A DNA stretch of 64,000 nt, taken from assembly GCA_039566865.1 (NCBI GenBank), contig CM076960.1, positions 3,038,001 to 3,102,000 on the forward strand. The letters run 5' to 3'. This stretch comes from Aurelia coerulea (Eukaryota > Cnidaria > Scyphozoa > Semaeostomeae > Ulmaridae). Both the position numbers and the translations under genes were made by a program. Of the stretch, positions 26,401 to 37,094 are shown one piece after another (position 1 is the stretch's first letter; every line of letters starts with the position of its first letter). Below the pieces are notes generated by a model. That model had not been told where the DNA came from, did no database searches, and was given only the letters and a program-made list of their open reading frames with translations.

Positions 26401-27186
26401 GGTATAAATTTGACTCGTACATCATGATTAAATTAAATTTAGATGCATACATACCATTCTAGTTCTGCACCAACTGCTTCAAAAATTACTCTGGTACCTT
26501 CTTCTTCATTGTTCTCAAAATCATAGCCAAATAGATCAAATGTCCTGGAATAAAATAAACAAACATGGAGTTGTAGGATTAGCAAAGAATTCTGAAACAA
26601 TTGACAATTTCCCTTTGAGATCTATGATGAATAGCTCATTAGTTCCCAGGCCTTATACACACGTGGGAAGAAACGTTTCCCTCGAAGGATATTTCAGCCG
26701 ATCCTTTTGTTGTGGGACTTCCGCCGAATAATTGTGGTTCCCTGCAAAACTTGACGAGTTAGTTAAAAGTTATACTTTATCCTTGATAAACAACACTTGG
26801 TTAATATCAATTTCAAAACGGGCCATGCAATACAGAAAGGCCCCCGTTAGCCTTTTCATCGGAACAATTATATACACGTTTCGTTTAGACTGAGCTTCCT
26901 TCCCGTCCGGCATTCGCAAATAAAGTACGTTTAGCACCTCTCGAGTGCATTACAAAGCAAGGAATCACTTGTTAAAGTATTGCTACATACACCACGGATC
27001 TATATCGAAATATGAGAACTGTATAGTGTGCCTTGGCGAATGAGAATAACCCTTCGCGCATCATTACTTTCTTCAACAACGTGGCCTCTTACTTAGGCCC
27101 ATTTGCGAGGTGCTACGTCATGGATCAACTCTTTGAATTGGTTATCATAATTACCTGCTGAAGGACTCCTCTGGAAAGGCCAACAT
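11497..27186 (-). CDS. FAM199X: FAM199X homologue, complete, nine coding exons
   Basis: The exons in order are 27155-27186, 26455-26544, 18848-19008, 16979-17147, 16248-16399, 15690-15764, 15099-15139, 13730-13861 and 11497-11565. Together they make 921 bases, or 306 residues plus TAA, with every junction GT-AG and in frame. The family match rests on GLREQL (175-180) followed by an I-I-x-P-x-A-x-(I/V)-S-P stretch, a second block around FDLFDDDKF (about 203-211), and the C-terminal SGLF (277-280), EEVL and acidic tail, all in the same order as I recall for vertebrate FAM199X. A basic, Arg/Lys-rich segment lies at about 108-140. The N-terminal part is short and acidic and lacks the long serine-rich stretch of the vertebrate protein (about 388 residues). 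Its molecular function is not established. The second intron, about 7.4 kb, is packed with MITEs. Confidence 0.85.
12888..13450. mobile_element. Tc1/mariner-type MITE with ACCxGGTGTCCCAAAAA ends
   Basis: The left end GTACCTGGTGTCCCAAAAAA is answered at the right by TTTGCGACACCCGGTA. Shorter arms, such as a block around AAAGTACTCCTGTTT, are also inverted. It lies in the last FAM199X intron. Related ends occur at 16719, 41948, 48865 and 51863. Confidence 0.75.
13503..13668. mobile_element. MITE with TTTCCAGTCAGTGGAATTTT ends, copy 1
   Basis: The terminal inverted repeats are CCAGCCAGTGGAATTTTCC at the left and its complement at the right. The GCGGG and CCCGC blocks and a GAAAATGTC block are shared with copies at 61196-61362 (best preserved) and about 25725-25850 (partial). 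Confidence 0.8.
14266..14306. repeat. short perfect palindrome
   Basis: CAAGTTATTCTTTAAAAAAC is followed directly by its reverse complement. It could be a minimal foldback or a hairpin. It lies in a FAM199X intron near other decayed repeat DNA. Confidence 0.6.
15225..15612. mobile_element. repeat family with TTTAAACATCG/GTTTAAACTGGGCC ends, copy 1
   Basis: Contains CAGAGTCTGCCGTGTCTAAA, CTGATTTAAA, the GAACTCCTGCCG block and a terminal GTTTAAACTGGGCC. The same blocks in the same order occur at 61495-62040. It is non-coding and sits between two FAM199X exons. Confidence 0.7.
16430..16755. mobile_element. mariner-like MITE fragment plus a second terminus
   Basis: It starts TACCGGGTGTTTTTAAATCC and ends TTTTGGCGCACCCGGTACC, followed at once by GGGTGTCTCAAAAAAAGTAC, the terminus of the family seen at 12888. 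The interior (AATCACCACGAACAAGTT) matches the larger element at 43816-44456. This is a junction of two related elements immediately upstream of a FAM199X exon. Confidence 0.65.
17176..17583. mobile_element. MITE with TACACGTTTTTTTATAAGAA ends, copy 1
   Basis: The terminal inverted repeat runs through an ACACGTTTTTTTATAAGAAAC block and its inverse. Repeated TAAGAAACT units fill the inside. Further copies lie at 59216-59612 (whole) and 36120-36216 (one end). It starts about 30 bp from a FAM199X exon. Confidence 0.75.
18298..18599. mobile_element. hAT-type MITE with 8-bp target duplication
   Basis: The ends are CCAGGGTGCATTCCATGTA and TACATGGAATGCACCCTGG, and the flanking bases are TGCAAATG on both sides (18290-18297 and 18600-18607). 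An 8-bp duplication is the hAT hallmark. It lies in the FAM199X intron and borders the duplicated exon segment. Confidence 0.85.
18591..18974 (-). pseudogene. tandem duplication of a FAM199X exon, one copy truncated
   Basis: 18591-18771 is repeated, by eye identically, at 18794-18974, a period of 203 bp with a 22-bp filler between. The right-hand copy is part of the real exon 18848-19008. The left-hand copy keeps the splice donor (exon border at about 18645) but has lost the 5' 34 bases of the exon and the acceptor. Both copies begin with the last nine bases of the hAT MITE, so the duplication came after that insertion. Reading through from the true exon hits a stop (GTA TAA) within about 20 codons. 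Confidence 0.85.
19347..21719. mobile_element. 2.4-kb element with TACCGTAA(A)AGCTCTATTAAG ends
   Basis: The left terminus TACCGTAATAGCTCTATTAA is matched at the right by CTTAATAGAGCTTTTACGGT. Near the left end (CTCT)CTATTAAGCCCCCC units recur at about 19365-19440 and 19645-19700. A GGGCACACTGTGC block is inverted close to both ends. Open frames inside are short and unrecognised, so it appears non-autonomous. It lies in the large FAM199X intron. Confidence 0.65.
21955..22145 (+). repeat. AAAAATCTT-type low-complexity tract
   Basis: Repeated AAAATCTTC/AAAATCCC units. A similar tract occurs at about 25970-26110. Next to each is a GGGGCAAATCACTCCAAAAA block in opposite orientation, so the two tracts probably belong to the ends of one larger element or of two copies flanking 22-26 kb. 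Confidence 0.55.
22385..22800. mobile_element. foldback element with TTTCCCTGCGTTCTTTGAT ends
   Basis: The left end TTTCCCTGCGTTCTTTGATC has its inverse at the right (AATCAAAGAACGCAGGGAAAC). A TTATGAGTCCC(T) block links it to the element at 51140-51640. It is non-coding. Confidence 0.65.
22989..23892 (+). mobile_element. piggyBac-like MITE, copy 1
   Basis: Flanked on both sides by TTAA, with inner ends CCCTATTTTTACC and GGTTAAAATAGGG. TTAA duplication and a 5' CCC are piggyBac traits. G-run/C-run blocks follow the ends. The interior is non-coding and is shared, in the opposite orientation, with copy 2. Confidence 0.75.
24711..25590 (-). mobile_element. piggyBac-like MITE, copy 2, inverted
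   Basis: Has the same TTAA flanks and CCCTATTTTAACCGGG ends as copy 1. Interior blocks such as GACGTCATAAAGATTGATGA and CAAATATGGGCATGTGGTG occur here as the reverse complement of copy 1. The two copies are 820 bp apart in opposite orientation and could form a very long hairpin. Confidence 0.75.
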
Positions 27187-29812
27187 CTTTCACGATCGCA
27201 GCTCTATTTTGAAGAATTCTGATAAGCAAAATCAATGATCGGAGATCTAAAGGCAATTCATTTGGTTCAAGTCTGAGGAAAATTTCAGTGTTTAATTCGA
27301 TCACCTACCAAGCCCTTGCTTTGAGAATTTTGACATCACGTGTAGAACAGCCTCGTTTCTATAGCTACATTGGCGTATTTTACAGACCACAGAAACACGG
27401 ACCATGAAAATCTTTTGTTTTTTAAAATAACCAACAAAGACAACTTCGTCCCCAGGACCTTTTGTAATAGGATAAAAGGCCCTGGAGACGAACCTAAATT
27501 GATAAAAGGCCCTGGGGACGAACAAAGAACCCGCTACCCATATGAGAAAACCCACCTTTTGTCGATTTTTGCAAGGTTAGCGAATTGAATAAATGCGTTC
27601 CTTCCGGTAGACACCTTTATCCTTTTACCTTTATCCCATGTGTAATTTTGGGGTATTGTTGGGGTGACGAGGTATAATTATTGACCGCGATAATCTTTTG
27701 TTGCAATTACCAACAAAGGCTACCCGTTTTGTTTACTAGTTTATGAGATAGGTGACAATGAAATCAAAGGCTTTATGCAAGTTTTGCGAATTGAATGAAT
27801 ACTTCTTCTGGTAACTTTATTTCCCAATTCCCATGTGCAACTTTGAGGGTAAGAACGGATGTCAAACTTCTTAAAACTCCTCTCTCTTTATTCGTCTCTC
27901 TTTGAACCATTGTAATTTGAAGTGCTAATAATTTTTACAACTTTTAATCAATTCATCAGCTAATTAACACCTCTGGTCCCTTCTGCTTCATGGCCCTTCG
28001 CAGCACGTGCGCTGATTTCAAAAGGAGCGGGGAAGAATATTGCATCAAAATCACAGAGAGCTTTCTGGTGACACACGGAACACCCTTTACCATAAAATTC
28101 CCCAGGAATGAGGAATCTCTCTCTTGTACATACCGAATGATTCAAGCAATATCTGGTGATATCTCTGAAACTAGTTAACACTTTTGCCTGGCTAATTGAC
28201 TAATTTCCACAGTTAGAAATGCTTTTTCTTGCTTGTTTTGGTTTTTGGGGTGCGTTTCCGTTTGCTGCTAAATAAGCAATACAGAGCAGCAGAAAGAGTT
28301 CAAATGGAAACCAAAAATCTCCAAGCATAATATCCTTCGGTCAAGAATAACCAACAAAAAGGTACCTGCTTGTTTATAAGGAAATAACAATTTTGAATTG
28401 AGTGAATGCTCTCTGGTAGCATATTTGATGTGTGGATATCCTCAACAAAACAAGCACCAGCCGATTTCCACGTGCAGTACATCACACGAATTTTGTTGTG
28501 AGAAACTAAGAAATTTGGTCAGTACTGAAAGTTTTTTTTAGAATTATCAGATCTGTGCCCTCCTGAATTGTTCATTCTCACTTATTTCCTGTGTCATATT
28601 ACTCGGAAAGTACTTTGATAATGACTAATGATCCGAAAGGCTTCAATGTTCAGTACCAGACCGGTGCCCCCGGCTAAACTGTTGACCAACGCTTTTCCCC
28701 TTTGATGTCGAAAAGTAAACAGAAATATGAAATTCGATTGCAGGAAATCTAGCCTAGCTTTTTCAATCAGACTTGGCAAAGTTGTAGATCAACTACCTAG
28801 GAAAAGATGGAGCGAAAAAAAATCGAAACTTTTTCGAGTAGTTTTGGAGATAAATCCACTTTTCTAAAATCAGCAAAAAGATTTGAACTAGGATTTGCGA
28901 AGCCAAGGTTGACGGAAACATTGCGATTTATACATCTTTCGATTGCCTAGATTATACAGAACAACATCCTTTTTACCTCTTTTCGATAGGCCGAATAATA
29001 TAGGAGAACTTAACTGTTTTCTGAGGAAAGTGGTTTTGCGAAACGGCATCTCGCTGTGCACTGGAGCGGAAAGCAGAGTTACCTTACCTCAAGTACCTTC
29101 CGAGAAATATAAAACAGGAAACGCTTGAAAATAAAGTAGCATTATGTTAAGAATTCCTTTTGCCAAAAATAGATCGTTTCTTAAGTTATATTTTCCCAGT
29201 ACCAGAGTTTCTAAAGTTTTTGTGGCAACAATTGCAGCAGCGATACCTTCCTAAAACCAAGATTTATTTCATCTTGCTAAAACTAATTAAAAAACATTCT
29301 TATCGCCAACAAAACATTATTTAGACGTAGGAACTAAGAACCAGGGGGCATGTGCCCCAAGATTTTGCAATGAACAAAGGAGCGCCCTTTTTCAGGAGTG
29401 GTCCTTTGGCTTAATGAAAAAAGGGCCCTTGAAAAATCGTGCCCTCCCAAGTATGAGCTGCTTCCATTGGCTCTTTAAAAACAACATTGCATGAATGGTT
29501 GATGGATCTTTCGTTTGATTTGAAGGCTTGCAAGGAATTTCCAAGTACTTTGCTGTTATTGTTCATTGACAATTTTGATAATTTTCAGAACTTTACATTG
29601 ATTTTTCAAATTTCAACCAGTCTGCAGGTTTTGACGTCATCAAATTGTAGCTAGAACAGCTACAGACTTTGGCAGACCTTCATAAACAATGGTTTTCTTG
29701 GAAATTGTACCGTTTTCCACTATCAATTTAGGAGTTACACTGATCTCATATTCATCAACGCTTTTCAAGAATCATTTCGTAAAAAAGTAAACTTGCCCAA
29801 GTCCATCTATTC

Positions 29813-29962
29813 AGTCCATCTTACCGCTCCCTTTTCGGTAGCTCCTGGATCCGCCACTCCAACATTCCGTCAAGAGAGCGAGACATCCCTTTGTGCCTTG
29901 ATGGAATAATGGAATGGCGGATCCAGGAGCTACCGAAAAGGGAACGGTAATACGGACTGAAT
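29813..29962. repeat. hairpin palindrome with GGATCCGCCA arms
   Basis: The arms containing TTTTCGGTAGCTCCTGGATC and its reverse complement face each other across a loop of about 60 bases. CAGTCC and GGACTG form the outer ends. This is probably a small MITE. Confidence 0.7.
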
Positions 29963-30023
29963 AGACGAGACTTGGGGCCAAGTCTAACGAAAAAGGAAAA
30001 AACGCTGTACTTCTGAACATAAG

Positions 30024-30212
30024 ATCATGGGTAGTTAGACACTGCTGGTGTGCTCCTATGGAGGAGCACTGGATAATATGTATCTGCGGAGGAAATATTG
30101 TTTAGTACTGCGGAGGAGATATCGAAAGAACGAATATTTCCTTCGCATTTACATATTATCTAGTGCTCCTCCATAGAAGCACACCAGCAGTGTCTAGCTA
30201 CCCATGATATGA
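30024..30212. repeat. hairpin palindrome with CATGGGTAG ends
   Basis: The left arm runs ATCATGGGTAGTTAGACACT and on through GCTGGTGTGCTCCTATGGAGG. The right arm is the reverse complement, ending TACCCATGAT. It is a near-perfect long hairpin without coding capacity. Confidence 0.75.
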
Positions 30213-30602
30213 TAGCAAAGATCGACAAAGATTTGCCTTTCGCCAATAAACAATTTCAGCAAAGTACCTGAAGTTCCTTTGAAACCATTAAATCAAACAA
30301 AAGATAAGATGCATCAACCACTTGTGTTGTGCAACCATTGTCAAAGATTTGAAAAACGCTTTCAATTTGCGATTAACTTTGTACATTTTGCCGCCATTTG
30401 AACTTTGTTTCAGCAAGATGAGGCAAGATGCAGGATCTTATGATAAAGTTGCATAACATCTTTAATACGTTTTCAGATGAAAGTTTTCCACTACAATAAA
30501 CCTTCAAGCTATTTCACGAGAATATGTATAAAGTAATAATTTTATACATCTTTGTGAGAAATGTTCAGCTGAGTTCCATTAAAATTTCTATCACAATTAT
30601 GC

Positions 30603-31095
30603 AGCAAAGGTTCCAAATCTTTCAAAAGGCTGATGTAAAATTGAGTGACCTATTTCTTTGAACTGAATGACTTCAAATAAACTTTAGCTAATTCTCTATA
30701 ATTCTACCGTTGGAATTTTCTGAAATCTTCAATATTTTCAGAATTAGAGTGTCTTTCTTCTTTTTCAAGAAAAATTTTCAAAAAAACTTAAAACCAGCAT
30801 AATTTCTAAACTGTTTGACGTAACATGAAAAATTTTTGAAGAAAACCTAGTTTATGAATGCCTACAATATGGTATCAAGCAAAAGTCTGTCACTCATCTG
30901 GTCTATGATTTAGAAATTTGATGCCGTCACATCCTTAAATGAGTTGAACTGTAAGATACGCTGTAATTTCCAAACATTTTCAAGATTTCTGAAAAAACCA
31001 ATGGTAGAATTATAGATAAGTATCTAAAGTTTCTTTCAAGCCATTCAATCAGAAGAGATTTTACGCTGAGATAAAGATTTGGAACCTATGCTCAA
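30603..31095. mobile_element. long foldback element, copy 2
   Basis: Same family as 3188-3722, with GGTTCCAAATCTTT and TAATTCTACCGTTGGA at one end and the inverse at the other. It keeps the interior sequence CTACAATATGGTATCAAGC (the family's TA site), which is interrupted by a MITE in copy 3. It lies just downstream of the RPL15 stop codon. Confidence 0.75.
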
Positions 31096-31270
31096 TTGTG
31101 CACTTTCGAAAATTCCTGAAATTTGTACAAAAAAGGCATGCAATCATTGTTTCATCCAGACTCTTCTCTTTGAAGAATAGCTAGAAAGTCTGATTGAGTA
31201 GAATATGACACAAAAATAACACCAAAGTATATTTTAACTTGCTTTTGTATTTGCGATTCAATTGAAGTTT

Positions 31271-32639
31271 CTAACGATATCTTCGGAGTGAGAGACTGTT
31301 GTGGCGTTTCCAGCTAGCATGTCGAGAGCTGCCAATGACCTTATTATAACCATGGCCTTTGCCCATTCCACGATTCTTACGTCCTGCAGCGGTAAGACCA
31401 CGGAGCTCTCTATGTTTGTGAACTGCCTTGCAGAGCCAATTGATTCTTGCATCGCGTCTAATCGCTTTATGTTGTGGATCAACCATTATTACTTCAAAGT
31501 ATTTGTATGTTGAATCTTGGCCAATCCAGTATGAGCTCAAAACGCGAAGTCCTCCACAATGTCTGCCAGCTCTTTCCTGGAAGAAAATTGAATCTACCTT
31601 AAAAAGCTGAAAATCAAATGTCTGGCTGGGGGGGAAGGGGCACTTTGCACCTGATCTGATTTCATACTCTACAAAACATAAGATCCTTTTGGATGATTAC
31701 AAAGTCCGTCCTGAGCTAAGCAAGCATAAGAAAATCTGAATATTGATTTCTTCATAACCCCAAATGATCGTTGTGATGCTGTTTTTAGCAACAGTCAGAG
31801 AGATGAGTGTTGCTGCTCAAGTCGCCTTCAATAGCAAATCAAGCGCCATGAATAACGACAAGAATCGCCCGAAAAGTGATATTTTGATCTTCATGTCAAA
31901 CGAAGATGATACGCAACAAATAAAAATATATTACCCCCAGTTCGCTTGGTTCATACATGATGCATCTGTCTCAAATTAGATCTCATGTGAGATTAACGAT
32001 AACGCAAAATTACTTATGCAGGACTCTGCAGAACGTCTCTATTCGCGGACATCTAATTTGAGACAAGCAGTCACGAAGATAACATCTGTGCAGAATCATA
32101 TGCATGAAGATGTTTTGGTTCAGTGTGATCATGTGCCTTCCCCCAGTCAATGGCGCCATTGTTTGCTGGGATTCTGCACCTTTCCTCTCAACTTCACCAA
32201 CGACGTTTGCATCTTTGCATCTGTAGCTGTGTATGAGGGGGTCCTTCTACCTGATGGTGATGCTGCGAATGCTAGCCTCTGTGCAGGCCGCCTGTTACAT
32301 CATTCTCTAAAGTTGACTTATTTGCATAATGAGTACTATTAACAAGTGGCTAATGATGCGTTCGTTCTAGATAACAATTGTTTTAACATAATTAGGCTGC
32401 TAATGAAGTCAAGAACGTGCCAATTCTGGTTAAATTTGTTACTGTGCCAGGATAAACATCACGGTAATTTATCCATCTTACGGTGTCAAATCTGTCTAAC
32501 ATGAAATATGCCGACGTCAAATTTTTCTATCGGATCGCGGGAAACTTCTGTCTTGTGTGCGCTTTATGTGCGCTTTCTTTATTTCAGTGCCAATTAGCAG
32601 CGGTAAACGTTAATCAATTGCTTTAACGAGCGTGACGGA

Positions 32640-32673
<34 letters not shown>

Positions 32674-33925
32674 GACTGACCCGAAGCCCCCTCTTAGATT
32701 ACAAAGTTGGACTTTGTAATAAAAAAGGCAGGCCCTGAAATGACAGATTGAGCGCGCCTCCACACTCATCTAAAAAATCCCCAGGGGGGGGTACTCAGGT
32801 ATATTTAGGATAGGGGTGCTCAGGCTGAGGTGCAACGCATTAACCCAAAAAAATAATTTTTGGCATGAAAACAGACCCAAAAAAATAAATTTTCCGACCA
32901 TACATACCCAAAAGTTATGAAGTCAGTATCTAAAATCTGCAGAAAAGTGCCGTCGAGTGCCGTAACTGATTAGATCTCTGATAACGTATTTGGATATCTA
33001 AGTTTTTTTATATTATAATGTTACTTGATTCTAATTTTGCTTGTAAATTACATTTTTCACAATCTTTTTACTTTTTCTCATATTTGAGACCCAAAAAGTA
33101 AGCCAAAATTTAAGGAACCCAAAAAAATAACTGTACAAATGATTGACCCAAAAAAATAATCCTTGCCCAACTTTTAGACCCAAAAAAGTAACCTGAGCAC
33201 CCCTATCCTTAATATACCACAGTACCCCCCCCCCCCCCCTGGGAAAAAATCCTGCTTGCTAAATTATTCAAGCGCCTTGCCAATCAAAAGATGTTTCTTT
33301 TTAATGATCTGTAATAATGATTTTTGAATTTCTTTGACATGAAAAAATTAGCCTTTAAATCTTCCTTTTAGCTCTGTCAATCACAATAAACTTTCTTTTC
33401 TTCTTTTCGTTGAAATGTAACATTCTCATGTGCTTCCCAAGTTGCATTCAGATTGTTTATGCCATTATCAAGCTGCCTGGCTTCTATGTTGAATAGAAGC
33501 TGCCTGGCTTCTATGTTGATGCTCAAGTCTTGGGGAAAGAGCAACATGATTGGTCATGTTGATATGCTTTACTTGGTCACATTAAAATTATCAACAGTAA
33601 ATCCAATAAAACGCACCTCTGCAACTGAACGCAAACTTCTTTGGAATTTAATTTGATTGACACCTTCTCCCTTTGGTTTTCCATATGTGATACCTTTTGG
33701 GACGGGCTTCTTGCGGCCACCTCTTCTTACACGGATACGGTAGATGACGTAGCCTTGCTTGGCCTTGTATCCAAGACGTCTGGCTTTGTCTGGGCGGCTT
33801 GGCCTGGAAGCTCTGTGAATAGCGGCCAACTGACGCAGTTGCCAACAACGGATTCTCAACAAGAATCGCAGAAGGTCACTCTGCTTCTTTTTAAAGAGCT
33901 CTTCTAAATATTTGTATGCTCCCAT
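31271..33925 (-). CDS. RPL15: 60S ribosomal protein L15 (eL15)
   Basis: Two coding exons, 33617-33925 (103 codons from the ATG at 33923-33925) and 31271-31576 (101 codons and TAG), joined in phase 0 with GT-AG borders. They give 204 residues, the usual eukaryotic eL15 length. The start MGAYKY, the central [18 protein letters not shown] stretch, the join at [12 protein letters not shown] and the end LRRYR are all family hallmarks. The protein is a core component of the large cytosolic ribosomal subunit. The single coding intron (about 2 kb) contains a TTTC microsatellite and a G-run MITE. A splice acceptor lies only eight bases before the ATG (the untranslated part is 33926-33933), so at least one upstream non-coding exon exists. 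Confidence 0.96.
32637..32674 (+). repeat. TTTC microsatellite
   Basis: About nine tandem TTTC units in the RPL15 intron. Confidence 0.95.
32782..33245. mobile_element. MITE with G-run/C-run ends, copy 1
   Basis: The left end is CCAGGGGGGGGTACTCAGGT and the right end is its inverse, running into a long C run and TGGG. Inside, ACCCAAAAAAATAA units recur and GATAGGGGTGCTCAGG is inverted. A second copy is at 35789-36366. Confidence 0.8.
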
Positions 33926-34867
33926 GTTGATTTCTGAAAAGAGAAAAGTTAAAAGGATCCTTGAGCTTGTTTTCCATCATAGTTCAGTCTTTAGAGTTTT
34001 GATCAATGTTTTCTTGTCAATTTACATTATTTCATGGTCAACAAAGCCCCTTTCGACTTTGAATTCTCAAAATTGCCATTATTTCGAAATAAAGACAGAT
34101 TTGAATGTGAAAATTTGTTTCTTTGCTGAATTTTGCAGGCAGCACAAAATTTTAGCTTCATAAAGGCAACATCTCAAACAATAAAAGACTTCCACTTTCG
34201 CACTTCTTATCTTGAAACATTGATGGATTAGGCCAATCAGATCAGATCCAATTAGATCACTATTTTCTAAATTAGGTAAGACCACATGCCTGTTAATTGT
34301 ATTTCATTGGCTAGAAGATAGATCAAAGTTTTAATTTTTGACTTGAAACAATGTTTGAAGTGACTTTTCATTTGAAAGGATAGAAGACAACACATTTTTC
34401 TTCAGATTTTTCTCAAGGGTTTAGTCTGTGTTTAGCATCTGTTAATACAAGAAATCACGCATCCACATACAAGGGATTTTCTTCTTCTTTTTTGTCGTAT
34501 TTAACATCAATATTCAATTTGGGTCTCTGCTGTTAAATAGGCAATTTCTTTTGTTGTCTTTAAAGGAAAACAGTCCCTATATATCTTATTAAATTTCTAA
34601 AAACTGCATAAACAACAGGCCAAACAGGCTGTTTAACTTTCTTAGGAATGAGCCATTACATTCTACTTTTGACACAAAATATTTTTGTCTCGTTTTTTCA
34701 TGAAAACTTTTCTTTTCTATAATACCCCTTGAGGGACCATTATGGAAACAAGGTTGTACTGACCTTTTAATGCTATCCCTGCCATTTTAAACTACTAGCT
34801 TAGTTTTTATCATATTGTACGCATGTAAATAGCCTTTCTTTCATTTCGTAAATTTCTAATTTGTATG

Positions 34868-34901
34868 GCAAAATTTTACATACATACATACATACATACA
34901 T
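34868..34901 (+). repeat. CATA microsatellite
   Basis: Tandem CATA units in the 5' (untranslated) intron of RPL15. The rest of 33934-35520 shows no gene. Confidence 0.9.
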
Positions 34902-35520
34902 TTTACAAACAAGTAAAAATATGTTTAATCTTAATCTGGGATGTGCCTGTGATATGAGATCACATATCAACAGTGACATAATAAATGACCAATTGACACA
35001 GGCATTTTGTATAGCCACATGAAAATATATACCAATCAGAATGAAAATCTCAATGGTATATGACAAGAAGTGGCAATTCGCTGTCACTGACCTAAAAGAC
35101 CCGAAGTGACCTTGAATTTAATTTAATCCAGGTAGGTAGCAGAGATGATATGCATAAACCCACCCACCCACCATTTTATATGATTGAAGCAGTTTCATAA
35201 AGTGAATGATTTCTGCACCTATTAAAACTGAATTAGTGTATGTTCTAGCACAATAATCTAGCACAAAGCTGTTCATTTGCAGCTAAATACGCAAAAGCCT
35301 CGTCCTTTCAACTTTGCTTTCGCGAGCTAACCTCAACGGGCCTAAGGCAAATCAACTGCCAGAATAGCTCGTCGCCTACGAATAATGATCACAATTATTA
35401 GCTCTACTTTGTAAAGCATGTTTCATTTTCACCATTTGTTAGTGAAAGCTTGGTTCCGTGGAGAGAAAGAAGAGATTCAGTTTGATTTTAAGAAGAAGTA
35501 GTTAGAAAAAATTCGGTTAC

Positions 35521-35546
35521 CTGTCCCTCTTTCAGCAAGCAAAGAG
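35521..35546 (-). promoter_or_regulatory. probable RPL15 non-coding first exon with TOP start
   Basis: On the minus strand CTCTTTGCTTGCTG leads to a donor CAG/GTAACC at 35521/35520. A C followed by a pyrimidine run at the cap is the 5' TOP signal of ribosomal protein mRNAs. The acceptor eight bases before the RPL15 ATG needs such a partner. The exact start site is inferred. Confidence 0.5.
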
Positions 35547-35788
35547 CGATCGTGGGAAGCAGCCTCTTTTTGATTAGTAACCAGTGGCCTCAGTTTGGCT
35601 TTAACCGAATTCATCCCCAATTTTTGTCTCCTTTTTTCCAACCTTCCCCCCTACACAATCCATAGCCCCCACCACTCCTTAGCTAAATTAGTGTTTTTTG
35701 TTTGTCTTGTAAGGCAGTTCTAGAAAGTACCGAAAGGAAAATTGAAGAATAATCAAATTGAAAAATGGAAAAGAAATCATGAACAAAT

Positions 35789-36366
35789 CCCAGGGGGGGG
35801 GTACTCTCTGGTATATTCAAGATAGGGATACTCAGGTTACTTTTTTGGATCTAAAATTTAGGCAAGGATTATTTTCTTGGGTCAATGATTTGTACAGTTA
35901 TTTTTTTGGGTTCAAGAAATTTTTTGGATGCATTTAGGATGCATGTAGTTTCTACCACTGCCAAGTACTCGTTTCTTGACAGACAACACAATTTTTTGCG
36001 AGAAGGAGAGTTCTATTTGATTCAAAACATAAATCTATGATCATGAGTATTACTAAAATATAAAGGCTCAACGACAATTTTCTCATGATTTCCTTGTGTT
36101 TGGCTTTAAAAGTTTCTTAGCAATTCTCAAGCATAGTACTAGAGTTTCTTAATTTTTTCGCCATCCTAGAATTAGTTTCTTATAAACCAGTTTCTTATAA
36201 AAGAAAAACGTGTACTCATTTCATAACTTTTGGGTATGTAAGGTCGGAAAAATTATTTTTTTGGGTCTATTTTCATGCAAGAAATTAATTTTTGGGTTGA
36301 TGCGTTGTACCCCAGCCTGAGCACCCCTATCCTAAATATACCTGAGTACCCCCCCCCCCCTGGGGA
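35789..36366. mobile_element. MITE with G-run/C-run ends, copy 2
   Basis: Same termini as 32782-33245 (CCCAGGGGGGGGGTACTC, and a C run ending TGGG). It also carries the end of a TAAGAAACT-type MITE at 36120-36216, which probably inserted into it. Confidence 0.75.
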
Positions 36367-36593
36367 ACAAATGCACACTGTACAAGGCTAATTTGTATGC
36401 TGATTGTTATTATTTGCGCAATATCGGGTGTTTGGGCGGGCCCCCCAGTTGTCATGGCAACAGTATGGTGTGACAAACTTTCGAATCAGTGTGTTTCTTG
36501 GGGGGCTTTGGGGCGGCAGCCCCACACTTCCATTGTTGCAATATTTGTTTCTCTTACTACTGTAATTGTATGTATGTTTGCTCATCGAATGTA

Positions 36594-36637
36594 GGGGTTG
36601 GTCAGGGGGTAATGGGGTATCAGGGGGTAGGGTAGGG
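36594..36637 (+). promoter_or_regulatory. G-quadruplex-type tract upstream of GID8
   Basis: The G runs at 36594-36597, 36605-36609, 36614-36617, 36623-36627, 36630-36632 and 36635-36637 are separated by loops of seven bases or fewer, which fits the canonical quadruplex pattern. A second tract lies at 36769-36797. Both are on the GID8 coding strand, 300-500 bp upstream of its ATG. A regulatory role is a guess. Confidence 0.45.
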
Positions 36638-36768
36638 TTGGTGATATATGATGAACCATCATTTTTCATTGAAGAGCTTTTCGTCTGACACTGTGATCAC
36701 ACTAAACTTTTAAATTTTTTTCGCGCATTTTTTGTTGGTTTTTGTGGTTTTCAATGGGTTTTTTCAGT

Positions 36769-36797
36769 GGGATAGGGGTGGTATAGGGGGTTTAGGG
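36769..36797 (+). promoter_or_regulatory. second G-quadruplex-type tract
   Basis: Four G runs (36769-36771, 36775-36778, 36786-36790, 36795-36797) with loops of 3, 7 and 4 bases, on the GID8 coding strand. A hairpin of C and G runs follows at about 36854-36876. Confidence 0.4.
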
Positions 36798-37094
36798 TGC
36801 GTTGGCTTAGACGCGTGGTTGGGACCTTTGATCATATAGATGGTTACGGAAGTCCCCCACCGTATTAGTGGGGGGTTTGGGGGTAGTGGCTTGTTTCTTC
36901 TCGCCCCCTTACCAGGGTGCCCCCTTGGCTAACTCTATTAGGCATGCGCAAAAGAAGGATTACATTTGTTATTTTCGGTCTAAACAGCAGCTGAAGGCCT
37001 AAACGAGAAGCTGCGAGGAAGAAACCATCGACTCAACTTCAATTTCAGCATTCACTCCAGCTCCATTAAGCTTTCACTTGCTGTCAGAAGAACC

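Larger units (their letters stand above)
27187..31270. other. intergenic region between FAM199X and RPL15
   Basis: No coding exon was recognised. The region holds the FAM199X promoter side (27187 upward), a twice-repeated AAAGGCCCTGG(A/G)GACGAAC unit near 27470-27525, two hairpin elements (29813-29962 and 30024-30212) and a foldback copy (30603-31095). The short open frames at 27960-28181 and 28943-29128 lack splice context or family resemblance. Confidence 0.5.

Noticed and set aside
36388..36669. Proline-rich 93-codon minus-strand frame upstream of GID8
   Set aside because: It arises from the complement of the G-rich tracts, with no homology or conserved start context.
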